Shown one piece after another: positions 1 to 6,705 of a stretch of 64,000 nt of DNA. Position numbers and translations under genes: made by a program. The DNA lies in assembly GCF_017309385.1 (NCBI RefSeq), contig NZ_JAFJMJ010000002.1, positions 434,001 through 498,000 on the forward strand, read 5' to 3'. The notes beneath the pieces are model-generated. The model had not been told where the DNA came from. It was given only the letters and a program-made list of their open reading frames with translations, and did not search any database. The stretch is from Amycolatopsis sp. 195334CR (GTDB lineage Bacteria; Actinomycetota; Actinomycetes; Mycobacteriales; Pseudonocardiaceae). Position 1 is the stretch's first letter. The number at the start of each line of letters is the position of its first letter.

Positions 1-213
1 TACGCCGTCTCACAGATCAAGGTACCCGCCGAGGTCGAGGACAACGCGCTGCGCCGCGAGGACCCGATCTGGGAGAACCGCCCCGAAGTGGACACGAACG
101 CGTTGCGCGAAACCCAGGAGATCCAGCGGGAACTGGGTTTCCAGGACACCGTGTACGACACCACCGACGTGGTCGACAGTTCGTTCCTGCCGAGTGCGGA
201 GGAGTTGCGTTGA
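1..213 (+). CDS. ABC transporter substrate-binding protein, C-terminal end (partial)
   Basis: Only the last 70 codons lie in the window; the reading frame is open from base 1 to the TGA at 211-213. The visible part is a charged, mostly helical tail ending in SSFLPSAEELR, as found at the C-terminus of NMT1/SsuA-like periplasmic binding proteins. The assignment rests mainly on context: its stop overlaps the start of a nitrate/sulfonate/taurine-type ATPase by 4 bases, the usual arrangement for these uptake systems. It would be an exported solute receptor. No permease is visible and it presumably lies upstream of the window. Family call is fairly likely; the substrate is unknown. Confidence 0.6.
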   Translation, partial: YAVSQIKVPAEVEDNALRREDPIWENRPEVDTNALRETQEIQRELGFQDTVYDTTDVVDSSFLPSAEELR

Positions 214-962
214 GCGGGTTCGCGGTCTCCGGCGTCACCAAGACCTTCGACGACACACCCGCGCTCGACGGCATCGACCTCACCGTCGACGAGGGCGAGT
301 TCGTGGTGCTGCTCGGGCGCAGCGGGTGCGGCAAGAGCACGATGCTGGAAATCATGGCCGGGCTCCAACCGGCCACCGAAGGCACGGTCCGGCTGGCGGA
401 CAGGGAGATCACCGGCCCGGACGACCGCATCGGCGTGGTGTTCCAGGACCCGTCGCTCTTCCCGTGGCGCACCGTTGCCCGCAACGTCGAACTCGGCCTC
501 GAACTGGCCGGAATGCCCAAGGCGCAACGGCGCACCGTCGCCCGCGAGCACCTGGAACTGGTCGGCCTGCCCGACGCGGGCAGCCGGTACCCGAGGCAGC
601 TCTCCGGCGGGATGCGCCAGCGCGTCGGCATCGCCAGGGCGCTGGCGACGCGGCCCGAGGTGCTGCTGATGGACGAGCCGTTCGGCGCGGTCGACCACCT
701 CACCCGGTTGCAGTTGCAGCGGGACCTGCTCCGCCTGTGGTCCGACGACCGGCGCACGGTCGTCTTCGTCACGCATGACGTCGCCGAGGCGCTCGTGCTC
801 GCCGACCGCATCGTGCTGCTGACCCCGGGACCGGGTCGCATCGCGCGGACGTGGGAGCTGACCGAGCCGAGACCGCGTGCGCTCGACGACCCGGCGCTCG
901 CGGCACTGCGCCAGGAGATCTACGCCCACATCGAAGGAACACAGGAGCAGCACGCACCATGA
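210..962 (+). CDS. ABC transporter ATP-binding protein, nitrate/sulfonate/taurine type
   Basis: A 250-residue ATPase that would energise uptake of a small organic or sulfonate-like solute. Walker A GRSGCGKST is at 36-44, the Q-loop FQDP near 78, the signature LSGGMRQR at 131-138, Walker B VLLMDEPFGAVD at 151-162 and the H-loop in FVTHD near 188. The QDPSLFPW and DEPFGAVDHLTR stretches are typical of the SsuB/TauB/NrtD branch. The start is a TTG at 210 overlapping the upstream stop (TTGA), implying translational coupling. Its own stop overlaps the next gene's ATG (ATGA). The solute cannot be told from the sequence; the co-transcribed amidohydrolase and flavin oxidoreductase suggest an organic nitrogen or sulfur source. 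Confidence 0.9.
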   Translation: MSGFAVSGVTKTFDDTPALDGIDLTVDEGEFVVLLGRSGCGKSTMLEIMAGLQPATEGTVRLADREITGPDDRIGVVFQDPSLFPWRTVARNVELGLELAGMPKAQRRTVAREHLELVGLPDAGSRYPRQLSGGMRQRVGIARALATRPEVLLMDEPFGAVDHLTRLQLQRDLLRLWSDDRRTVVFVTHDVAEALVLADRIVLLTPGPGRIARTWELTEPRPRALDDPALAALRQEIYAHIEGTQEQHAP

Positions 963-2284
963 GCACCCCCAGGCAGCCCTATCCCGGCCTCCGGCAGCGG
1001 CGGCAGCGGGAGCTGGCGGAGGAACTCGCCGCGACCCCCGCGGCCACCTCACCGCACACCGGCGCACCCGCCGAGACGATCGGCCGGCTCACCGACCGGC
1101 TCGGTGAACTCCGCGACGACCTCACCGCGTTGTCGCTGGACCTCCACGCCCACCCCGAACTCGCCTACGCCGAACACCACGCGGCGGCGGCGATCGCGAA
1201 ACTGGTGCGGGAACACGGAATCCCCGCGGAGGTAGGTGCCTACGGCCTCCCGACGGCGATCCGTGCGGTCGCCGGGAAGGGCGGGCCGCGCATCGGCGTG
1301 GTCGCCGAATACGACGCGCTGCCCGGCATCGGGCACGCCTGCGGCCACAACATCATCGCCGCCAGCGCGGTCGGTGCTTTCCTCGCCCTGGCGCACGTTC
1401 TGGACGAAGGCACGGTCGAGCTGATCGGCACGCCCGCCGAGGAAGGGGGCGGCGGCAAGCAGCGGATCCTCGACGCGGGCGGGTTCGACGAGATCGACTT
1501 CGCGCTGATGGTCCACCCCGGCAACATCGACGTCGCGGGCAGCCGGTCGCTGGGGTTCCGGCAGGTGGCCGTCACCTACCGCGGCCTGGCCGCGCATTCG
1601 GCCACCGGCCCGCACTGGGGCGTCAACGCACTCGACGCCGTGGTCACCGCGTACAACGGAATTTCCCAGCTGCGCCAGCACATCCTGCCCTCGGACAAGG
1701 TGCACGGCATCATCACCGACGGCGGGCAGGCGCCCAACGTGGTGCCGGAAACCGCGTCGGCGGTGTTCTATGTGCGCTCGCTCGCCCTGGACACCCTCGC
1801 CGACCTGCACACCAGGGTCGACGCGATCCTGCACGCGGCGGCGAGCGCGACCGGCACGGTGGCGGAGGTCAGCTGGGACAACGCACCCGCGTACCTTCCC
1901 CTGCGCGCCAACGACGTGCTCGAAGCCCGGTACGCGGTGAACCTGGCTTCGCGGCGCAAGGTGCTGCCCGCCTCGGCCCGGCCCGCCGACGAGGTGGCCT
2001 CCACCGACATGGGCAACGTCAGCGTTTTCGTGCCGTCGATCCACCCGATCATCGCGATCGCGCCGCGCGGGGTCGCCAACCACACGGCCGAGTTCGCCAC
2101 CCACGCGGCCGCCGAAACCGGCGTCACCGCGGTGCACGACGCCGCGGCGGGCATCGCCGCCACGGCGGCCGACTTCCTGTCCGACGAACGGCTGCGGGCC
2201 GACGCCCGCGCCGAATTCGACCGCGCCGGCGGGCGGTTGCGCCTCGCCGACGCCCTTGGCACCCCGAAAGGCAGCGCAGGATGA
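959..2284 (+). CDS. M20-family metallo-amidohydrolase (AbgB-like)
   Basis: A 441-residue cytoplasmic zinc amidohydrolase/peptidase of the M20 family, AbgB/p-aminobenzoyl-glutamate-hydrolase-like branch. Visible motifs are EYDALPGIGHACGHN at about 117-131, with the metal-binding Asp/His, and GTPAEEGGGGK at 157-167, with the catalytic/metal Glu pair. The HPELAYAE motif at 65-72 is also typical. I take the ATG at 959 because it overlaps the preceding stop and follows AGGAG at about 942; the frame is open further upstream, but that part lies inside the ATPase gene. The first 40 residues are a low-complexity extension. It probably hydrolyses an acyl-amide bond in the compound imported by the upstream transporter. 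Substrate unknown. Confidence 0.88.
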   Translation: MSTPRQPYPGLRQRRQRELAEELAATPAATSPHTGAPAETIGRLTDRLGELRDDLTALSLDLHAHPELAYAEHHAAAAIAKLVREHGIPAEVGAYGLPTAIRAVAGKGGPRIGVVAEYDALPGIGHACGHNIIAASAVGAFLALAHVLDEGTVELIGTPAEEGGGGKQRILDAGGFDEIDFALMVHPGNIDVAGSRSLGFRQVAVTYRGLAAHSATGPHWGVNALDAVVTAYNGISQLRQHILPSDKVHGIITDGGQAPNVVPETASAVFYVRSLALDTLADLHTRVDAILHAAASATGTVAEVSWDNAPAYLPLRANDVLEARYAVNLASRRKVLPASARPADEVASTDMGNVSVFVPSIHPIIAIAPRGVANHTAEFATHAAAETGVTAVHDAAAGIAATAADFLSDERLRADARAEFDRAGGRLRLADALGTPKGSAG

Positions 2285-2901
2285 CCGAACCACTGCTCGA
2301 CCACCTGGTCTACGCCGGGCCCGACATCGACGCGCTGGTCGCGTCGTTCACCGAGCAGGCAGGGGTCGCCCCGGTGCTCGGCGGCAGGCACGTCGGCCGC
2401 GGCACCCGGAACTACCTCACCGGGCTCGGCGGCAACGCCTACCTCGAACTGATCGGCCCGGACGACCCGCGGGCCCCGAAACCGGCCACCTTCGGCATCG
2501 ACCGGCTGACCGGCCCGAAGCTCGCCGCCTGGGTGGTCCGGCCCGCCGACATCGAGCACACCGTGGCCCAGGCGCGGAAACTCGGCTACGACCCCGGTGA
2601 CATCGGCCCGCTTTCGCGGCGCACGCCCGAGGGCACGCTGCTGGAGTGGCGGCTCACGCCCAACCGCGGTGACCGCTTCGGCGGACTGGCCCCGGCGCTG
2701 ATCGACTGGCTCGACGCCCCGCACCCGACCACGAACGACCTGCCGGTGCTGCCGCTGGTTTCGTTGCGCGGCACGCATCCCGACCCCGACGCCGTCCGGG
2801 GTGCGCTCGACGCGCTCGACGTCGAACTCGACCTCACCGAGGGCACGCCGGCGCTGGAAGCCGTGCTCGACACCCCGAACGGCCGGATCACCCTCCGCTG
2901 A
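2281..2901 (+). CDS. Glyoxalase-like (VOC) domain protein
   Basis: A 206-residue protein opening with LLDHLVYAGPDIDALVASF, the first beta-strand and helix of a vicinal-oxygen-chelate fold, followed by a GTRNYLTGLGGNAYLELIGP core. It matches the Glyoxalase_3 type, in which two VOC modules are spread over about 200 residues. The ATG at 2281 overlaps the M20 stop (ATGA), so the two are coupled. VOC proteins act as isomerases, dioxygenases or binding proteins and this one cannot be narrowed further. Its position between the amidohydrolase and the flavin oxidoreductase suggests a step in the same catabolic route. Confidence 0.8.
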   Translation: MTEPLLDHLVYAGPDIDALVASFTEQAGVAPVLGGRHVGRGTRNYLTGLGGNAYLELIGPDDPRAPKPATFGIDRLTGPKLAAWVVRPADIEHTVAQARKLGYDPGDIGPLSRRTPEGTLLEWRLTPNRGDRFGGLAPALIDWLDAPHPTTNDLPVLPLVSLRGTHPDPDAVRGALDALDVELDLTEGTPALEAVLDTPNGRITLR

Positions 2902-2924
2902 CGCGGACGACGGAAGGACTTCCC

Positions 2925-3905
2925 ATGACCCAGCGGCAGATCGGCCTCACGCTGCCCCAGCGCGGTGCCTTCTTCGACGTGCTCAGCCTGAGCGAACTCG
3001 TCGAAACCGGGCACTACGCCGACGAAACCGGCTTGTTCGATTCCGTCTGGATCGGGGACAGCCTGCTGGCGAAACCGCGGCCGGAGGCGATCGCGTTGTT
3101 CGGCTCGCTGGCCGCGGTGACCAGCCGGGTCCGGCTCGCGGTGGGCTGCCTGGCCAGCTTCCCGGTGCGCGACCCGCTGCTGTTCGCCGGCCAGTGGGCC
3201 ACGCTCGACCAGCTGTCGCAGGGGCGGATGCTGCTGGCCGTGTGCACCGGCATCGTCAAGGCGAACGACGCTTCGGCCCGCGAAGGTGCGATCTACGGTG
3301 TCACCGACCGGTCGCGGGCCGCGCGTCTGGAGGAGAACACCGAGATCATCCGTCGCTTGTGGACGGAGGAAAACGTGACCTTCGAAGGGGAGTTCACCTC
3401 GTTCGAGGACGTAACACTGCTGCCGAAGCCGGTGCAGTCCCCGCCGCCGGTCTACATCGCGTCGAACCCGGCGCCGCAACCGCTGGCCAAGCGCGCGCTG
3501 CGCCGGGTGGCGCGCATCGCCGACGGCTGGATGACCACGCGCAAGAGCCCCGAGCACCTGACCGTGAACCTGCCCGCGATCAAGGAGTTCCTGGTCGAAG
3601 AGGGCCGGGACCCGGAGAAGTTCGGGGTTTCGGCCTACCACAACCTCAACCTGACCCCGGATCGTGAAGAGGCCTACGAGGAGAGCTACCGCTTCCTCGG
3701 CGAGTACTACGGACCGGTGTTCAGCCGCGAGGACACCCGGCACTGGACGGCCACCGGCACCCCGGAGCAGGCCGCCGCCGACATCAACGCGCTCTACGCC
3801 GACGGCGCCACCGAGGTCACCCTGCGCATCACCTCGTGGGACTGGCGGCGCCAGCTCAAGATCCTGGTCGAGGAGGTCATTCCCCGCCTGGAACTCGGGC
3901 GCTGA
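2925..3905 (+). CDS. LLM-class flavin-dependent oxidoreductase
   Basis: A 326-residue luciferase-like TIM-barrel enzyme using FMN or F420. It opens with IGLTLPQRGAFFD, then VRLAVGCLASFPVRDPLLFAGQWATLDQLS, the conserved central barrel strands, and ends in a typical EVIPRLEL tail. The ATG at 2925 follows GGAAGGAC at a good distance, 23 bases after the VOC gene, so it probably belongs to the same operon. LLM enzymes near sulfonate/nitrate-type ABC systems often release sulfite or oxidise C-N bonds; whether this one does so is inference. Confidence 0.88.
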   Translation: MTQRQIGLTLPQRGAFFDVLSLSELVETGHYADETGLFDSVWIGDSLLAKPRPEAIALFGSLAAVTSRVRLAVGCLASFPVRDPLLFAGQWATLDQLSQGRMLLAVCTGIVKANDASAREGAIYGVTDRSRAARLEENTEIIRRLWTEENVTFEGEFTSFEDVTLLPKPVQSPPPVYIASNPAPQPLAKRALRRVARIADGWMTTRKSPEHLTVNLPAIKEFLVEEGRDPEKFGVSAYHNLNLTPDREEAYEESYRFLGEYYGPVFSREDTRHWTATGTPEQAAADINALYADGATEVTLRITSWDWRRQLKILVEEVIPRLELGR

Positions 3906-3917
3906 CATGCTGGGGGC

Positions 3918-4634
3918 ATGACGTCGGAGCTGAGCAGGGCGGAACGGGCACTGCACCACCGCGCGGGGCTGGCCTGCGCGGCGGCACGCGAGGCCGGGGT
4001 GCCCGGCCGCTTCCGGGTGTGGGCGGAAGCGGGCCTGCTGGCGGTGCTGGCCACGGATCCCGAACTGAGCTTCCTCTCCACGGTTTCCGGGATTTCGCGG
4101 GAAAACACGGCCGCCGCGGTGGAACTGGCACAGGCCGAGGGCCTGACCGCGGTGGCCTCCGCCGATCTCGCACTGCCCGGGATGACGCGGGCAGGCGACC
4201 GGCTGCTGGCCGTCCGACCGCTGGAAGGTGAGCAGTCCGAGGCGAGTGTGGTCGAAGCCGGTGACGAGTTCCTCGACGTGCTGCTGGCGGGCTACCAGGT
4301 GAGCGGAGTGGTCGGCGCGTACATCGCGGCCGAGCACTCGATCCCGGCCCTGCGGCGGTTCCTCGTGGTCGAGGACGGCGAGCCGATCGCCGCGGCGGGT
4401 ATGACCGTGCACGACGACGTCGCCGTGCTCGGTGGGGCGTCGACGTTGCCCGCCCACCGCGGGCGTGGCGCGCAGCCGTGCCTGTTGCGGCACCGCCTCG
4501 CGGTCGCGGCGGAGGCGGGGTGCACGCTGGCGGTGGCGACCGCGCGGCCCGGCTCGGTGAGCGCGGCCAACCTCGCCGCGGCCGGTTTCACCTTGCACCG
4601 GCGGTCAGCTTGGCGGACGGAAGCGCGAACGTGA
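3918..4634 (+). CDS. GNAT-family N-acetyltransferase
   Basis: A 238-residue protein whose C-terminal half is a GNAT domain: FLVVEDGEPIAAAGMTVHDDVAVLGG forms the core strands, followed by the acetyl-CoA pyrophosphate loop LPAHRGRGAQ (the R/QxxGxG/A signature) and a terminal SAANLAAAGF helix typical of the family. The N-terminal half is a less conserved helical region that may bind substrate. The ATG at 3918 is 12 bases after the LLM gene, so it could be read through from that operon. Its last 47 bases overlap, antisense, the end of the convergent MFS gene. Substrate unknown. Confidence 0.8.
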   Translation: MTSELSRAERALHHRAGLACAAAREAGVPGRFRVWAEAGLLAVLATDPELSFLSTVSGISRENTAAAVELAQAEGLTAVASADLALPGMTRAGDRLLAVRPLEGEQSEASVVEAGDEFLDVLLAGYQVSGVVGAYIAAEHSIPALRRFLVVEDGEPIAAAGMTVHDDVAVLGGASTLPAHRGRGAQPCLLRHRLAVAAEAGCTLAVATARPGSVSAANLAAAGFTLHRRSAWRTEART

Positions 4635-5868
4635 GGGCCAGCGCGCCCGCGCCGACCACGGCGAAGGTGACGAAGGCCGTGGCGTAACTTCCCTCCGCCA
4701 CGAGCACCGCGGCCACCTGGGCGCCGACCGCGCCACCCGCGGTCCTGGCGATCGTGTTGACGCCGGTGGCCATCCCGGTCCGGCCGGCGTCGACCGCGTC
4801 CACCACGAGCGGGCCGAACGCGGCGAACGCGAGCCCGTGCCCGGCGCCGAGGAACAGCCCGGCCACGCAGATCTGCCACAGCTCGTCGTGCGCGAACACC
4901 AGTGCGGCACTGGAAACGATGCCCAGCGCGGCTCCCGCGCGCACCGCCCGCCGACCGCCGAGCCGGGCCGCGACCGGGACGGCGGCCAGCATCAGCACGA
5001 CCATCGGCAGCAGCGCGACCGCGATCCGGTGCTGCGGCACCAGCGGCGGGATCAGCGTGACCACACCGAACATGGCCGCGGCGACCACCACCGTGGTCAG
5101 GTTCGTCACCGCCATGCCGCGGCTGCCGAGCAGCCGGAGGTCGACCAGTGGCTGCCGCGTGCGTGCCTCCACCGCGGCGAACCCGGCGAAGAGCACCACC
5201 GCGAGCGCGAACAAACCGAGCGAAGGCCCGGTGCCCCAGGACTTCGCCTGGCTGATGCCGAGCAGCAACGCGGTCAGCGCGCCACCGAGCAACGCGGCAC
5301 CAGCCGAGTCGACCTGGCCACCGCCCGCGCTCACGTCGGCAGGCAACGACAGGACCAGCGCGAACGCGACCAGTGCGAGTGCCAGCAACGGCCAGAACAG
5401 CCAGCTCGTGCCGAAGGTGAGCAGCGGGCCCGCGGCGAGCATGCCCGCGGCACCGCCGATGCCGAAGATCGCCGAGAGCAGCGCGACCGCACCCGGCAGC
5501 CGGTCCGCCGGCACCGCGCGGCGCACCAGCCCGAAGGCGAGCGGGAACAACCCGCCCGCCACCCCGGTCAGCACCCGCCCGGCGAGCAGCAGCGGGAACG
5601 AGTCCGCCAGCGCGCAGAGCAGCAGGCCCGCGGTGAAGGAACCGAGGCACGCCAAGGCGATCCGGCGGTAGCCGAACAGGTCGCCGAGCCGTCCGGCGAT
5701 CGGCGTGGCGACCGCGCTGGCCAGCATGAACGCGGTCAGCGCCCAGGGCACCACGGTGCCGGGCACGCCGAACTGGCCCGCGAACGCCGGTAGCGCCGCG
5801 ATCACGATCGTCTGCGTGGTGCTCGCCGCGAAGGCGGCGGCCAGCGCCGCGGCGAGAGTCGTGCGCAT
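4588..5868 (-). CDS. MFS transporter (DHA-type exporter)
   Basis: A 426-residue integral membrane protein with about 12 hydrophobic segments. The loop 2-3 signature GRLGDLFGYRRIALA is near residues 60-74 and a motif-C-like GGLFPLAFGLVRRAV/GIGGAAGMLAAGP region follows, as in drug/H+ antiporters. It starts at an ATG after GGGAGGG. A DtxR/IdeR-like iron box lies 17-35 bases upstream of the start, and a divergent TetR gene follows, so expression may respond to iron as well as to a TetR ligand. Export of a siderophore or drug is possible; the substrate is not readable. Its 3' end overlaps the GNAT gene by 47 bases. Confidence 0.88.
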   Translation of the reverse strand: MRTTLAAALAAAFAASTTQTIVIAALPAFAGQFGVPGTVVPWALTAFMLASAVATPIAGRLGDLFGYRRIALACLGSFTAGLLLCALADSFPLLLAGRVLTGVAGGLFPLAFGLVRRAVPADRLPGAVALLSAIFGIGGAAGMLAAGPLLTFGTSWLFWPLLALALVAFALVLSLPADVSAGGGQVDSAGAALLGGALTALLLGISQAKSWGTGPSLGLFALAVVLFAGFAAVEARTRQPLVDLRLLGSRGMAVTNLTTVVVAAAMFGVVTLIPPLVPQHRIAVALLPMVVLMLAAVPVAARLGGRRAVRAGAALGIVSSAALVFAHDELWQICVAGLFLGAGHGLAFAAFGPLVVDAVDAGRTGMATGVNTIARTAGGAVGAQVAAVLVAEGSYATAFVTFAVVGAGALALTFALPSAKLTAGAR

Positions 5869-5884
5869 GAGCCCTCCCAGTGGG

Positions 5885-5903
5885 TCAAGTAAGGCTCACC
5901 TAA
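5885..5903 (-). promoter_or_regulatory. Candidate DtxR/IdeR iron box upstream of the MFS exporter
   Basis: A 19-base site reading TCAAGTAAGGCTCACCTAA on the + strand matches the consensus TWAGGTWAGSCTWACCTWA at 16 of 19 positions by eye. It sits 17 bases upstream of the MFS start, where a bound iron repressor would block transcription. Inferred; no binding data. Confidence 0.5.
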
Positions 5904-5908
5904 ACACG

Positions 5909-5925
5909 TGCGGACAGCGTCCGCA
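5909..5925. promoter_or_regulatory. Inverted repeat, TetR operator candidate
   Basis: TGCGGAC-AGC-GTCCGCA is a perfect 7-3-7 inverted repeat in the 71-base gap between the divergent MFS and TetR genes. A 17-base palindrome here is typical of a TetR autoregulatory site that also controls the transporter. Confidence 0.6.
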
Positions 5926-5939
5926 AGTATGCTGCGCGG

Positions 5940-6581
5940 GTGACCGACCGTCGCCCGTGGGGCAGCCTGGAACGGGCGCAGATCATCGGCGCCGCGCTGG
6001 ACCTCGCGCGCCGGGAGGGGCTCGCCGCGCTCACCATCCGGCGGCTGGCCACCGAGGTCGGCGCCTCGCGGATGGCGTTGTACCGGCACGTGCCGGACAA
6101 GGAAGCGCTGCTGGACCTGGTCGCGAACGAGATCGCGGAGAAGCACGTGATCCCGGAGGAGGCGCTGCGCGGGCCGTGGGAGGAGCGGCTGCGCCTGCTC
6201 GCGCACGGCATGCGGCGGGAACTGCGCGCCTACCCCGGATTCGCCGAGCGCATCATGACGCGCGGCAACGCCGGACCGGGCGGGCTGCGGGTCGCCGAGA
6301 CCATCGCCTCGGTGCTCACCGCCGCCGGGCTGTCCGAAGCGAGTGCGGCGCGGTTCTACCTGATCACCATCGACCTCGTGCTCGGCCGCGCGCACCGCGA
6401 GGCCAACGGCGACCCGACCACCCCGCACCGCAACGCGGAAGTGTTCGCCGCGGCCGAATCCGGTGATCGCGCGCCGCGGTTGAAGGCGCTGCTGCCGCAC
6501 CTGCGCGAGGTGACCAGCGACCAGGTCTTCGACGCCGAACTGGACCTGCTGATCGGTGCCATCCGCCGCGAGACGAACTGA
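5940..6581 (+). CDS. TetR/AcrR-family transcriptional regulator
   Basis: A 213-residue regulator. Residues about 10-60 form the TetR HTH (AALDLARREGLAALTIRRLATEV, recognition helix SRMALYRHV), followed by a helical ligand-binding C-terminal domain. The GTG start at 5940 has no clear Shine-Dalgarno and may be leaderless. The gene is divergent from the MFS exporter with a 17-base palindrome between them, so it most likely represses both itself and the exporter. Confidence 0.88.
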   Translation: MTDRRPWGSLERAQIIGAALDLARREGLAALTIRRLATEVGASRMALYRHVPDKEALLDLVANEIAEKHVIPEEALRGPWEERLRLLAHGMRRELRAYPGFAERIMTRGNAGPGGLRVAETIASVLTAAGLSEASAARFYLITIDLVLGRAHREANGDPTTPHRNAEVFAAAESGDRAPRLKALLPHLREVTSDQVFDAELDLLIGAIRRETN

Positions 6582-6612
6582 ACCACCGCGGCCGTTCGGC
6601 TGGCTACCCCTC

Positions 6613-6622
6613 GAAACGTTTC
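6613..6622. promoter_or_regulatory. Short palindrome GAAACGTTTC
   Basis: A perfect 10-base palindrome 31 bases after the TetR stop and 84 bases before the AfsR-like gene. It could be an operator or a weak terminator stem; nothing else supports a function. Confidence 0.3.
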
Positions 6623-6663
6623 AAGTACGGTCGGCGATGAGCGGGGCAGTGTGCTCCGGTGTG

Positions 6664-6692
6664 CTGGGATAATTCTGGGATCGGTCTGGGAT
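6664..6692 (+). promoter_or_regulatory. Three direct heptamers CTGGGAT at 11-bp spacing (SARP site candidate)
   Basis: CTGGGAT occurs three times, at 6664-6670, 6675-6681 and 6686-6692, exactly 11 bases apart, ending 13 bases before the start of the AfsR/SARP-like gene. SARP regulators are known to bind tandem heptamers spaced by one helical turn. A GATAAT sequence resembling a -10 element (6668-6673) lies within the array, so binding could mean autoregulation, possibly negative. Confidence 0.6.
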
Positions 6693-6705
6693 CGCGGGGT
6701 GGCGG

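Noticed and set aside
5909..5925. Terminator for the MFS or TetR gene
   Set aside because: It lies between two divergent start codons, so an operator is the sensible reading.
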